Shown here: piece by piece, positions 49,667 through 61,390 of the stretch | How positions within the stretch are numbered: the first letter of the stretch is position 1 | How the letters are laid out: every line of letters begins with the position of its first letter | Assembly: GCA_963931925.1 (NCBI GenBank) | Contig: OZ007581.1 | Span: 12,522,162 to 12,586,161 of the forward strand | From: Onchidella celtica | Lineage: Eukaryota; Mollusca; Gastropoda; Systellommatophora; Onchidiidae | Reading direction: 5' to 3' | DNA length: 64,000 nucleotides | The notes under the pieces: model-generated | The model's database searches: none | The model's input: the letters and a program-made list of their open reading frames with translations, nothing else | What the model was told of the DNA's origin: nothing | Made by a program: the position numbers and the translations under genes

Positions 49667-50464
49667 GTTTATATGGTCTTACAGACAAGTAATTTCAACA
49701 CAGTTTCTCTCTCCTGGCACAGAAATAAATAATTCGGTGAAGTGACAGAACTACATAATGACTGACCACGATTAATGTTGGGCTACTAGAAAGACCAAAC
49801 TAAATCTCCATGTATCAACTTCTGCACTCAAACTAACAAATCCCATGTGTGACACTGAGACTAATGAAAACCAGAGAACTATAAGAAGAGCCTGATGTTT
49901 GTATTCATTGTAGATTTTTTTCTTGACAGATTAATCAGATTTGATCATTATTTTTTTTTCTTTCGAAGGAAAACAGAAATGAAGATAAAAACCTCACATA
50001 ATGATATCATGGGGAGAACGCCTGAGCCCTCATAATTGTAATATAAAGAAAATCTCATTTCATAGTACTTTAATTAAGAAAAAAATTATAATAACAAAAA
50101 CAAGGATAAATAATAATAATAAATAGTAATAAAAATAATACAACAATAATATAAAAATGACCACAATAGCTACAACATCAATAATATAGTAATACTACTA
50201 CTACTAATAATAATAATATATTTTTTAAAATTCTTGTTATAATACGAATATCTATAATACACTCTATCGTCTTTTTCACTGTACAATGTCATGGAAGTAG
50301 TTACGTCCAAATATTATTACTAACTAAAACAAAATGTAATTCCGAAGAGCAACCGCCTTGCATGTCACCGGAAATTCTGTACCAAATACGTTTGTCAAGT
50401 GTCACTTATCTGCCCCTTGAGCAGCTACTAAAAAGAAATCAGGCATGAAATATAAAGTAGGCCT

Positions 50465-50510
50465 ACTAGATGACCTACCGGGCATTGCCCGGAATAAACA
50501 ATCATGTGCT

Positions 50511-50582
<72 letters not shown>

Positions 50583-50899
50583 ATAAAAGTAATAAACTAC
50601 AGTCTTACTTCAGAACTCATGCGCACCAGAACACTACGCACCAAACTGAACGCTCGAAATGATTACTTTTTATGACATACACGGTACTATTATAAAACAT
50701 GCAAATATACAGATGTTACATAGCAATAAACATTGTTATTTTTTTTAAATACATGCTTGAAGTAAACAACTTTTAATTATAGCCATCATTTTCCTTATCT
50801 CAATTGCCACCTTCCTGCCAAATTTAAGGCCTGAAGGGTGTATAGTTTGGTCAGTTAGTCGTGCCAAAGGTTGCAAGTTACTGAAATATATAATAGATT
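50465..50899 (+). repeat. Dispersed repeat, copy 3
   Basis: Close to copy 1 along its whole length. It lies upstream of gene B, where gene A instead has an unrelated stretch with a tandem repeat. Confidence 0.6.
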
Positions 50900-52111
50900 T
50901 TAGAACCATGACAGTTATAGTTAGTTACCTCTTGGCAGGGTTGTGATATTGATTATGACAGTGTTCTTTGTCCTTATGCCCTTTAGGTATCAGATACATA
51001 TCCGATACCAAGGATACCTGATAATGGCATACCCAAGTATCGCAATACTTGGTGACCAAGGTATTAGCCCATCACTAATTCGTTTCAAATAAATTCAGAA
51101 GACTTTGGCGAAGCTTTTCTAGATTGGACTCGATACTTTTCTAATAAATAACAGAAGTTTTTCTCATGAATCAAATCAAATAAAGTAATTTTACTTCAGA
51201 CAGGTTATTGTATTTATGTGGGAATGACGATAACTGGCTGGCTGCGCCACTCATTCAACCAATCCATGACCAATGTGCATTATTTATCAGAACTTACCCA
51301 CTTACTGGCCTTCATGTAGCCAAAACAAAAATCAGTTTTGTGACTTAATTGCTGTAGGCATGTTTATTCCATTATATTGTTTGAAATATAAAATGCACTT
51401 TTGTGAATAAATTCTACTTGTTTCAATACAAAGGAATTTCGAGAAAAATTCCCGGAAGGCAAATATAAAAAAACACTGTATGCAAAGGTTCAGCGATTTC
51501 CATCTATTCTTTTTAAAGATAATTGTCATTTTGGTGTCTGAAATGCACTATAGCAGGGATTTCCATCTAGGCTACTGGGTGTACGAGACGATAATTACTT
51601 CAGTGGGTGCGGAACTTTAATTTCTAAATTTTAAAATAACAGTGTGCATGCCATCTTCAAATCATTTTTTTTTACTCTTGTAGTTGGTAAGAGAATATAT
51701 CAGAAGTTTTCTAGGGGTGTCGGGGTGTAGAAAAGGTTGAGAACCCCTGCACTTTACAAAACAGTCCACTTTGCTTTCATACAGACAAGGGGAAAAGAAA
51801 GACTGCGTACTATGTGTTTGCCTGCCGGACAGGGGACACGGTAATATGACGAAGTCAAGTATTGTTTAGCTGACTGGGCTGGACACTTAGCTCGCGGCTC
51901 ACGAAAGCCAGGACACAGGAAACAAGAAAGTTTGGCAGGGTTGTTTACAAGTACTCTTTCACATGGCGTTTTTACAACATAGATCTCACTGCCTCTTCAG
52001 GGAGCCTTTGTATTTCTAGAGGATATATAAAATTAAAAAATTATCAATCTACACAAATGTAAAACAAAACTAAATAGATTGCAGTTAATAGATCAGTATC
52101 AGTTAGCCAAA

Positions 52112-52114
52112 TAA

Positions 52115-52164
<50 letters not shown>

Positions 52165-52165
52165 C

Positions 52166-52212
<47 letters not shown>

Positions 52213-52250
52213 CTATCTATCTATCTATCTATCTATTTATCTATCTATCG
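52112..52250. repeat. (GATA)n turning into (TATC)n, edge of copy B
   Basis: GATA units run to about 52212 and then flip to TATC units, making an inverted microsatellite able to fold back. Confidence 0.9.
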
Positions 52251-52458
52251 TTGTTTTCTTTATTTATGTGCAATGTTCACTCCCTGTCCAAGTGTATTTA
52301 ATTCTTATAATGACATATTTTTTATCATAATATTTTTTTATATATTTATGATATATTCCTTCTGTCTTTTAAAACAATTGTCAAAGCAATGAGTAAATAT
52401 GGTTCTTGGTATTATTTAACATGGAAACTGCATTGAATCGTATTCTGAATATGTATTA

Positions 52459-52821
52459 GGGGACAAGGTGGTCTAGGGGCAAGGTGCTCGCCTCTCATGC
52501 CAAAGGTCCCGGGTTCAAACCCCGGGCAGTGCAGGCATGTTGGAAATTGGGATTTTTTTCATATTTTCTAGTCCCTGATCCTATTAGGGGGTAGGATCGA
52601 ATACCTAGCCTTTACGGATAAGGACGAAAAATTCGGAGGGCCCGTGTGCACGTTGCGCACGTTAAAGATACCTTGGCAGTTGGAAATCGAAAAGAGCAGG
52701 CCGAACAGGCCGCTGCCTGTTGAGCGCTTCGCAGGCGCTCCATTCTGCTCTGTGGTTGACACGTTGCTTCTGTAAAGCGCATGGAGCATTTTAAATGGAT
52801 ATGCGCTATATAAATCCCATC

Positions 52822-52856
<35 letters not shown>
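52459..52856 (+). mobile_element. Full tRNA-derived SINE
   Basis: The tRNA-like head has an A box (TGGTCTAGGGGCAAGGTG) and a B box (GGTTCAAACCC). A unique body with GGGTAGGATCGA follows, and the tail GTAAAGCGCATGGAG ... GCGCTATATAAAT ends in (ATT)n. That tail is shared by several metazoan SINE/LINE partnerships. Confidence 0.8.
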
Positions 52857-52857
<1 letters not shown>

Positions 52858-54087
52858 GCGATGTTAGGGGAAGTTTCTAAGAAAAAAAAACGTTGGAGAT
52901 GGGGCGTTGTTCTATTGGTTTTGATATAGTTCTACAGACGGTGTTCATGATGATGTTAAGAGACGGTTCACATGTTTTATTGTCCAGACTGATGTTTTAT
53001 CGTTCACACTTTAGACAAGGGCAGTTATAGAAAACAAATTAAAGTACGAGAGGGTGGTAAATAAACTATATTATTCGGATCCAAACCTTCAACTTTTTCC
53101 ACCATCATCACCACGTGGCGTAATATTATAAAAAACTACAGATACGCTGTTTGGTCGCAGCAAGGCTGTAGGCAAAGTCAAAATTTACCCCTAAAAGGCT
53201 TTGCTACATACAACATTTTCTTTTTGCAAACTTTAAATTTTGACTTTAGATCCTGGCGTAGCATCTGTGGCGCCTCGGGGGCGGTTGTGCCCGTGCGCAA
53301 AATGTCAAAAGAAAATAAAGTAAAAATAAATGAAAAAAAAGTCCTCCCGCCCTCCCCTCACACAGAAAATCCACCAACGATCGAACATTCTACGTCTACA
53401 AAGTGGTTCAACATGAAAGAGCATGCAAATAAAGGTCGCCCGGTAACATTTTACTATATTATTTGTCTGGCTAATCACAGCCATACAGTCCACCTGTAAT
53501 CCTTGTGTAATTACATAATGCTTACTGATAATGTGATTTCTCATTTGAGGAAACCGATACTGGGGTGTTCCATAAATAAATTTATAGCTTCACCAAGTTG
53601 CAATGAGCGGATCCACAGTAGTGCTGGGCGGCACCACCATTTTTTCAGTGTCGCCGATTCTGATCCCGACACCATAATCTTCTCGTTGGAGCCGACACTG
53701 GTTTTAGTAATGTCCCTGCTAAAAGGTTCCCACACAGGTGTCGACACTGACGTCGAGGAAGTGACATCAGGACTCCATCACTTCCCTAGTGTCCACTCCG
53801 AGACCCTACTCCGGTACTGACCCTGAAAATTTGCATGATGCGAAGGCGAACAGTCAAACACTAATTTACTGTCTCCTGGTTGGTGCTTGGTACGGGCACT
53901 GGTACATTGCTATAGTTTCGGGGTGGGGGGGGGGGCGGAGAACTAATTCTCTAAATATTAACATCTTGATAATGTATTGTCCACACGTATTAAATGTAAA
54001 TTAAGCAGTGGTGATGAGAAGGACAACTAAAGAGCCACAGCTGGTGTCGGATGACCCGTTCCCAAGGCCACCAGTGTCGAGACTTCT
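52857..54087. other. Non-coding stretch with GTGTCGA-rich repeat
   Basis: From about 53622 (GTGCTGGGCGGCACC) to about 54275 there are many copies of a GTGTCGA/GACACTG word, broken by the 143-bp MITE. It may be a hAT-like non-autonomous element, not proven. The rest shows nothing. Confidence 0.35.
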
Positions 54088-54230
54088 AAAGGCCCGTTTT
54101 CACTGGTAGGTTTTAGGAATAGAAAAAAAAGGAATGGAAGACTGCGTGGGGAGAACTCTACTGGTTTTCCATCTTTTGTTTTCCGATTTCCCCCTTCTAT
54201 TCCTAAAACCTACAAGTGCAAACAGGCCTT
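54088..54230. mobile_element. 143-bp MITE (AAAGGCC ends)
   Basis: Inverted ends of about 36 bp: CACTGGTAGGTTTTAGGAAT on the left, and on the right its inverse with CACTTG. It splits a repetitive stretch rich in GTGTCGA. Confidence 0.65.
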
Positions 54231-56247
54231 CAGGAGTCTCAACACTGCTGTCGATACCGAGTCCACCGCTATTCTATATCATCACTGTTCTTTCCTCTTT
54301 AGCTTGCCCCGTCTCCGTGACGTGTGTGACACTGATAGTTGCCTTGCGTATTAAAGTACTCCTTCAAACGTATTTTTTAAATATGTAATGCTTTTCTGCC
54401 CAGAATGACATTATCTAACTACAAGTATTTCCAGAAACTATTGGTACACGTTGTATTTGTTACGGTACATACAATGCAATGTACATGCGACAAGAACACT
54501 ATAGCAGAATTAAGATCTGTCGGAAATGAATGTCTTATAGAAGGAAGTCAATCCCGATAAATAGATTGCTAACTAGACAGCTTTAAACTTGCTTCAATGG
54601 ATGCACAAGTGGAAGCTGCAAGGGAGTTTGACTAACTCTGTTGTGATTTCAAGACTCTTTTTCAACTATCACTGTGGCAATTGTCAGTTGTGAACGAAGT
54701 TGCTCAAACTAAAACTAATCAAAAGATATCAGAGATCAGTGAACCAAGAATGTCTGAGTAATTTCAGTAACACAGTCAGCTGAGTGATATTTCAATGCTG
54801 TTATTGAAAAATGTGTACAAACTAAATCTATGTGATTTTAAATAAATTTGAGTATATTAGCATTAAATGCAGTTTAATTACATGGGGATTTGTTTTGTTT
54901 CTTTTTATTAAATCACAATGCATTTGCTGGGTGGGGGGGGGGGGGTTTACGGTCAGGGGTCAATACTGGACTGGTGGTGGTGGAAGTGCTAACGGTCGAA
55001 AGGTGGAGTGGGGGGGGGGGGCTCAATACTTGCCTTTCCCCGAGAGCTGGCAACACATGCAACTCCACTGTCACCACCCCTTGTCTTATCCACCAAATAC
55101 CCGTTCATCTGTCAGGAAGACAGCAGATGGTTGGTGGGAGCTTCTGCGAGCGTCTCCTTCAATTCTATCATTCTATTGTAGTGTCTATCGACTTGCTTCT
55201 TGCTAGCACAACGGCCGTTATCGTGTAGACGTGATTTCCTAGACTCAAGTCACGAAGACACGAAGACTACTGCAGAATATACACTCTGCCCAGACGCCTG
55301 CCTCCCTCCCCTGTCAGTGTCATTCACACAGTCTATACCAGTAATAAATCTTGTGTTAAGTACTGCTGTCAGATATCTTGAGTCCATACCGACCTGGAGG
55401 TGTGATCAGTCACTTTATTTCTGCGGCATTTACCGCAAGTCCTGCCATTCAAATTCATGTTTTCCATTAAAAAACAAATAAAATTTCATTATTTTATTAC
55501 CGCCCCACAACATTTTAGACTTTTTTTTGGCGTATTCTTCGACATTATTTTATGTATATGTTCCTACTTGGTTGCCATTCAGAGGTAATAATATCACACT
55601 GCATCACATTTAGTTTTAAAAAAAAAACAAACAGCACTGGACTAAGATAAATATTTCGTTGTAGATGCTTTTGTCTAATTAATTTTTGGAGTCTCCATCT
55701 GGAAGGAACATTTCCTCGGCAACAGAGTTCAGGAGGTTTATCCATCATTCAGCAAAGTAAGTAATAAAATGATGATCTCGAATGGCAATGTAATTCTACA
55801 ACCAGAATCAATGTCTATAAAGGTATACTTTTCATGTCTCTCTAACACCAAAATTCTTGTAAATTCTGTGCCGTGTCACTCTCAAATCGTGTTAGCTGTT
55901 TTAAAACAGCTGAACTTTGGGCTTCTAACTAGTAAAAATATGATTGCATACCGGGTAGTTCAATTTATTTGTTTAAAAAATGTCATTATTGCATTTTAGA
56001 AAAACACAAATACTTTTGTCTTTGTGTAGTGTTTTTTTTTCCCATTAAATCCCTTAAAGTCAGAGAGTTTGTTTAATTTTCTTTGTCTTTTATTTTTTTT
56101 AAAATCTGTTGTATCGTTCTATAATTGCTCTTGATGTTGTTGTTTGTTTTTGACACGGGAATCCTCGAAATACAAACTTTTTTTTTGTTGTTGTTGTTTT
56201 CTGTCACAATTTAACTGGAAACCATTTCTGTATTTCATCATCAACAG
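54231..56247. other. Non-coding stretch with G-runs
   Basis: Two runs of about 13 Gs at 54932 and 55011 and several T-runs. No gene is recognised. Exons upstream of the 49-residue peptide could lie here but cannot be identified. Confidence 0.4.
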
Positions 56248-56397
56248 ATGAGAATTGCTCTACTTGGTATCTTCACGGCGTTCTTGCTGGCTGCGACAAC
56301 GTTAGTTCGTGGGAATTGCGTAGAGACATGTTTGAGGGGCTGCATGGCGTCATCTGGTGGTGCGGGAGGTTTTTGCGCGTCCCATGATCTGCGATGA
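56248..56397 (+). CDS. Candidate small secreted Cys-rich peptide (49 aa)
   Basis: The ATG directly follows a splice-acceptor-like TCATCATCAACAG. The peptide starts MRIALLGIFTAFLLAATTLV, a clear signal sequence with likely cleavage after VRG. The mature part has four Cys: NCVETCLRGCMASSGGAG, then GFCASHDLR and TGA. The CxxxCxxxC spacing recalls mollusc mytilin-type peptides, but nothing more than spacing is shared. The coding could continue by splicing. The likeliest alternative is a chance frame. Confidence 0.4.
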   Translation: MRIALLGIFTAFLLAATTLVRGNCVETCLRGCMASSGGAGGFCASHDLR

Positions 56398-56404
56398 CAT
56401 GGCC

Positions 56405-56531
56405 GTATGCATAATCAATGCGTAAACTAAAGTAAATACGTTAACTGGTGTTAACACAAGAAATGAATACAATTTCTCGTGTTAACACCAGTCAACGTAT
56501 TTACTTTAATTTACGCATTGATTATGCATAC
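56405..56531. repeat. 127-bp near-perfect hairpin
   Basis: Two 60-bp arms (56405-56464 and 56472-56531) pair with three mismatches around a 7-base loop. The arms begin GTATGCATAATCAATGCG. It begins 8 bp after the peptide stop, and a CAG|GTGAG donor-like site follows at about 56540. It is probably a very short foldback element. Confidence 0.75.
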
Positions 56532-56959
56532 TTCTACAGGTGAGATCCGTGGAGGTGCTCAAAGCAATACATAATGAGCTCACGAATATAACATGGTTTA
56601 TTCGTTTCATTTTACGTCACAAAAGTTGTGCTGCTATTTTTTTTTTCTTTACGTCAAAAGCTTAGCATGCCGCGATGTGAAATTATTAAGCCAAACAATA
56701 CTAACAAAAAATCACTGGCACTCATGAGAGCCAAAATATGTTGCCATGTGTAATTCATCAGGTGGATCGATAATGCAGTATAATATAGTAAATGGTGCAT
56801 CAGATGTCGTAAGTTTCACATGGCCGCTGATTTTACTCAGGTAGAGCAATGAGAGCTTAGGTTACGATAGTTAGAGAGAGCAAACTGGTTACCCACGTTG
56901 AGGTATCGTAACACGCGTTGCCACACTTTTTTTTTTAAACTATGCAGTAGGCTCATTGT

Positions 56960-57330
56960 GAATGACGTCACAGAATGTTTTTGTTTTGTACTTCCGACAC
57001 CTAAAATGGCAGATGGATCAGAGTTATGTCTAAGCGGTTAAAATGTCTGCTGGTTCCATTGCAGTTGTCTGTTATGTCAGGGGTGGAAAGGACGGATCCA
57101 AGCTGGTCAGATTCCCTATCATCCGTGTAAAAAGAGGAAAGGAAGTGAAAGAATTGACCGAACGTTTCCCATGTGCGTGAACTCACGTGTCATTGTTTAC
57201 TGCAATGAACTTTTTTTTTAACTCGCCGCCGATTGGTTCGCCACGCCTGGAGTGCTCACACCGCAAATCAGCTAACGAATCAAAATCAATGCTACCATCG
57301 CCATGGTTAAGCGTCGGGCCTGACAACTAA
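56960..57330. promoter_or_regulatory. Promoter-like stretch
   Basis: It contains TGACGTCA (CRE-type), ACTTCCG (ETS-type), AAAATGGC near several ATGs and GATTGG (inverted CCAAT), with more CpG than the flanks. Suggestive only; no downstream gene is recognised. Confidence 0.25.
57043..57180 (+). pseudogene. THAP-domain-like N-terminal remnant
   Basis: The 45-codon frame reads SIAVVCYVRGGKDGSKLVRF then PIIRVKRGKEVKELTERF. It resembles the start of THAP zinc fingers (Cys, basic GKDG, FRxP, ELTEER). Only one of the first two Cys is kept and the frame ends early, so it is a remnant or a first exon with a donor at CAT|GTGCGT. THAP domains occur in P-element-like transposases and host regulators. 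Confidence 0.4.
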
Positions 57331-58225
57331 AATGGCCGATATCCGCAATCGGGCTATAGAGATCCAATCGTTTTCACGGGACACGGAGCAAAGTCAGTGT
57401 GCGTCAGCTGAGCAAGTCCACGAAAGTGTCAAATACCGTGCTTACTCGGTCACCGCAGATAGGCGATGTTTATTGTGTTAGTTTGTGGCTCAATGCTACA
57501 TGATGCGAGTGTGAGCAGCGGGAGGGTGAAGAAGGGAGGGGTCTTAGGCGTCCATTAACGCAATTTCCTGAATAAAACATCGAAATGCAAGATTGGGCTG
57601 ACCAGACTGCCTAAGAATTAACGTTAATATTATCTTTAAGTTTTATTCAGCTCTGTCGAAACTGTTTTTACATACAAATACCCAGATCGTACAAAGTCAA
57701 GGATCGCCTTAGTATCTTTTTTTTTTTCAGGTATCTACATAGATAAAAATTGTGAATAAAAAGTGAGAATAAAAGTAGTTTAGGTTTCTTTAAAATGAAA
57801 GTAGCAGTAAAGGTGCCATAAGACAGATTTTATGATAAAATGAGGGCTGTAGAGGTGTCGTCACAAACCACTCGATAAAATAGGAAGGTTAGAGCTCCCT
57901 AGTTGCCATGCGAGATAAGAATTTTGTCAAGATGGAAGGAGCATGGCAACTTAGGGTAAAAGGTGGAATTCGCCAAGGACTAAGACAAGTATATGTTTAA
58001 AAGAGTAAATATATACATTAAGATGAGGTGTAGATGTTTTAAAAACTGCGAATTAAGGGAGTAGAGTTGTTTCCCTTTGTATAAAGGGTGGGCTGTAGAG
58101 AGGCCTAATAAAAATTATTTCTCTTGAATTCTGAATAAAACAGAACAGCTGCGTACATGTACTAGTGGTCGTTTCTCGGCCGGGGGGTGGGGGGGGGGGG
58201 GATTGGGATGTTCAGGTATTGCCTG

Positions 58226-58530
58226 CTATGCTATTGGTGTGTCCAGGGCGGGGTGGGGGTTGTAGTCTCTGGGGTTGTATGTGTCTATGTAGATGTTGAT
58301 CTTGTTCACTAACCGTCGTCTGTGAATCAGGTGTCTGTCGTCTTCTATACTAAGTATATTTTGTGTTGTGTATGGAATGTTGTCTCTTTTGTAGTGTTCC
58401 TGTAACGTTTGTCTCTCGGCCGTGTTTGCTATGCAATCGTGTATAATGTGTGCTGTTGTCATGGGTGTGTCACAATGTATGCACATAAAATTCCCTTTAA
58501 TACTGTTCTCTTCTATCCTTGTTCTATCTA
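58226..58530 (-). mobile_element. LINE fragment, C-terminal zinc-knuckle region after RNase H
   Basis: It reads LDRTRIEENSIKGNFMC then IHCDTPMTTAHIIHDC. The pattern CxxC...HxxxxC after an LxRxRI stretch is common at the ends of Jockey-, I- and R1-type LINE proteins. It is open for about 100 codons; the rest of the element is not recognisable nearby. Confidence 0.55.
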
Positions 58531-58598
58531 AATTAATGAATCAGATTTTATCTCTTCTAAAAATGAATCAGATTTTATCTCTTTTAAATTTTTTAAAT

Positions 58599-58920
58599 AA
58601 TGCTATGTATAAATAAAGGCCCAAAAGGGATTGGTTTTCAGATCTGTAATTCCCCCCTGCCACTGGGTTGGCGCCCATACTAACATCCGTTTGACTACTA
58701 ATACCTTATCCTACATCGCGGCCCGGGGGGTGGCGGGGCCCTACTCCAGCAGATCTACAGCTGGAGGGGCGCTCGCCAACCTCGGCCCGAGAGATGCTAT
58801 CGGCCCCTCTCCACCCCGACAGATCTAATCTCACCCTCCTATTTTCTCAACTAACCAACACAGGGCCGCTAATCGGCCCATTATGGAATAAGACCTCCCC
58901 ATCCCCAGTACCAGCAGAAA
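58599..58920 (+). repeat. Direct repeat, copy 1
   Basis: It begins TGCTATGTATAAATAAAGGC and contains GGTTGGCGCCCATACTAACA. It is a close match to 61072-61390 in the same orientation and more GC-rich than its surroundings. Confidence 0.7.
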
Positions 58921-59065
58921 ATAGAAAAATTAATAAAATCAGTCTACCTATGCTTAATATAATGTGATGGATAGTGTGATGTTATTTATTAAGTGTCCCG
59001 GACATCATTTAAAAAAAAATTCAGGTTTTGCTAATAAATCACTGTTTGCTAACACAACACCCTTA

Positions 59066-59251
59066 GGGTAGCCACACAAAGGCCACCGAATTCTGTCACC
59101 GAGCCACTAGGCGCTTTAGGTGAGAAGAATTGCACTATAGATATAAACGGACCAACTCTTGGTGTGCTCTATGTGCAATTGTTGAAATTATATAGTGCAA
59201 TTCTTCTCACCTAAAGCGCCTAGTGGCTCGGTGGCCTTTATGTGGCTACCC
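59066..59251. mobile_element. Full PIF/Harbinger-type MITE (foldback)
   Basis: 186 bp with terminal inverted repeats of about 80 bp: left GGGTAGCCACACAAAGG, right the inverse with ACATAAAGG. TTA is duplicated at both ends (59063-59065 and 59252-59254). The left arm carries a short internal duplication around GCCACCGA. Confidence 0.8.
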
Positions 59252-59418
59252 TTAGACAGTAGGAATAGTCCATGTGCCTACTTTTGTCACGTGTCAGCTG
59301 ACAGGTTGAAATGTATGGCATTTTGTTTTTGTATGACGTTCGTGAAACCAAGGTCATTAACCATCGTTTTTTGTTTTTGTTTTTGGTGAATTATTGACTA
59401 AAACAGTAAATGCATGTA

Positions 59419-59433
59419 AGAGAGAGAGAGAGA

Positions 59434-59465
<32 letters not shown>

Positions 59466-59466
59466 A
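59419..59466. repeat. (GA)n microsatellite
   Basis: Short interrupted GA run just right of the 186-bp MITE. Confidence 0.85.
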
Positions 59467-60083
59467 AACTGTTGTAGAAGTAGTAATACTTGCGGTTGTT
59501 GCTGTTGTTGTTGTTGTTCTTTTTGTTGTTTTAATCGGTGTTTTGTAATTGCTGTCAGAGGAGAGAAGGGTAGCAAGAAACTGTCTAAGAATGCTCACAT
59601 GTTCGGTAGTTAAGTTCTCTTTTATTTTAATATTTTTGTTTTCCTGTACGGAAAGGACGAATTTAGCAACAGCATTAACACTGTCGAGACTGGTAGTCTT
59701 ATTAACTGACAAGCATAAAAATATCGAACCTAACTACATTCAGCGGTAATGGTTAATTTACAGATTTTAAAGGAATATTATTCACTGGACCAGAATTTCT
59801 TTCCTACAGTTATTGTTACAAATTGTCGAAAATCTTCATTTTTTTTTTTTTTCACTAAAATAAAGAAGGGCCCTATGAATTATTTCTCCCGGGCGACGAT
59901 CTACAAAATAGTACTTATTCCGGGGTCAAAAACTACTTCATAGCATTTTTTCCGATCCGGGGAAGGGGAGGGGGGACCATCTGCAATGAGGGAACAAATA
60001 CTTCACAGCTACCACAAAGCGTGAACCATGAAGTACTTGTTCCGGGGGAACGTCTACTATGGGGGACCAAATACTTCGTCACA

Positions 60084-60136
60084 CCGGTACCTTCGGCATG
60101 AGAGGCAAGCACATTGCCTCTAGACCAACATGTCCC
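60084..60136 (-). mobile_element. tRNA-like head of the same SINE, fragment
   Basis: The reverse strand reads GGGGACATGTTGGTCTAGAG and GCCTCTCATGCC. Only the first half of the tRNA head remains. Confidence 0.6.
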
Positions 60137-60730
60137 CAGAAACTGGACTGATAATCCGGACTGGACAGCCTGGAACAGTATACTTAAACTGATAACATAG
60201 TAGACTTTTTGTCGTGGGCAATCACTTTCTTTGAGTCACCTTTAAACTTAACCCCATGCATTGAAGCGGTATCACCCGGTCTGTTCCGAACGAAACCAAA
60301 CTTTAAAACTGCAGGGCTGTTAATTTATTTTTCGGCACTGGGCACGGCCTGGCCTTAGTGGGGTATTTATGTACAGTCTTTGCTTTCTAGATTACGCATG
60401 CAGTAACTCTTTTCCGTCTTTATGATGGTTTCGCTTTAAAAACAAATCCAGGAACAGTTTGATAGTGGAAGGACCGAAAGCTGAGGGAAAAACCATCCCG
60501 CGCAGTGAAGCATTAATTTTGTCGTGTAGCATTCGAGTGGTTTTGTTGGCTGCATGAGGAAATTGAATTAGTGTTTCTCTCCCACGTAGCGTAATGATTC
60601 AATTCCGGTTTCTAAATAAAAAAATAAAAAAATAACGTTTGAGAATCAAACTTTGCCCTCTTTAGAATTTCAATGAAAATGGGGAAAGAAAATAAAGCGT
60701 GATTTTCTGCTGTTTAGTCCGTTTTATTCC

Positions 60731-60853
60731 TAGATAAACCAATCAACCAACTATCCAACCAACCAACCAACCAACCAACCACCAACCAACCAACCACCCA
60801 CCAACCAACCAACCGACAAAGTAACCAAACAACCGACCAACCAACTAAGTAAC
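60731..60853. repeat. (CCAA)n microsatellite
   Basis: About 25 CCAA-type units with a few changes. Confidence 0.85.
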
Positions 60854-61071
60854 CATCCAAACAACGAACCAGCAGTCTAATAAAATTAAACTTTTGAACA
60901 TCATAATAATCTGTAAAGCGAAAGCACAATGGCCGTTTATTTATAATATTTTATAAAAATCGTATTTTCAAAACAGAAAACAATATTAATACAGCTCAGT
61001 GAAAAGTATTCTGTACTATTGATATGAACATAATAATTATTTAAAAAAACAAAAAAAAAAAACGTTTTAAT

Positions 61072-61390
61072 TTGCTATGTATAAATAAAGACCCAAAAGG
61101 GGCCGGTTTTCAGACCTGAAATTCCCCTCTGCCACTGGGTTGGCGCCCATACTAACATCCGTTTCATTACTAACACCCTATCCTACATCGCGGCCCGGGG
61201 GGTTACGGGGCCCTACTTCAGCAGATTTACAGCTGGAGGGGCACTCGCCAACCTCGGCCCAAGAGATGCTATCGGCACCTCTCCACCCCGACAGATCTAA
61301 TCTCACCCTCCTATTTTCTCAACTAACCAACACAGGGCCGCTAGTCGGCCCATTATGGAATAGAACCTCCCCTCCCCAGTACCAGCAGAG
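61072..61390 (+). repeat. Direct repeat, copy 2
   Basis: The same sequence 2.47 kb away. In this copy the frame from 61140 stays open for 129 codons of Pro/Ser/Thr-rich protein, which I do not recognise; the other copy is not open. Confidence 0.7.

Larger units (their letters stand above)
30340..52250. repeat. Duplicated unit, copy B
   Basis: Collinear with 1-21950. Copy-specific differences include the solo LTR at 33666, the dispersed repeat at 31336, the RTE fragment at 40493, the minisatellite at 44009 and a 1.8-kb insertion at about 45575. Confidence 0.85.

Noticed and set aside
52459-52540. Possible tRNA gene
   Set aside because: It has A and B boxes, but the acceptor stem does not close and the sequence continues as a SINE body with an (ATT)n tail.
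60714-60929. Trp/Val/Gly-rich frame resembling a membrane protein
   Set aside because: It is the translation of the (CCAA)n repeat.
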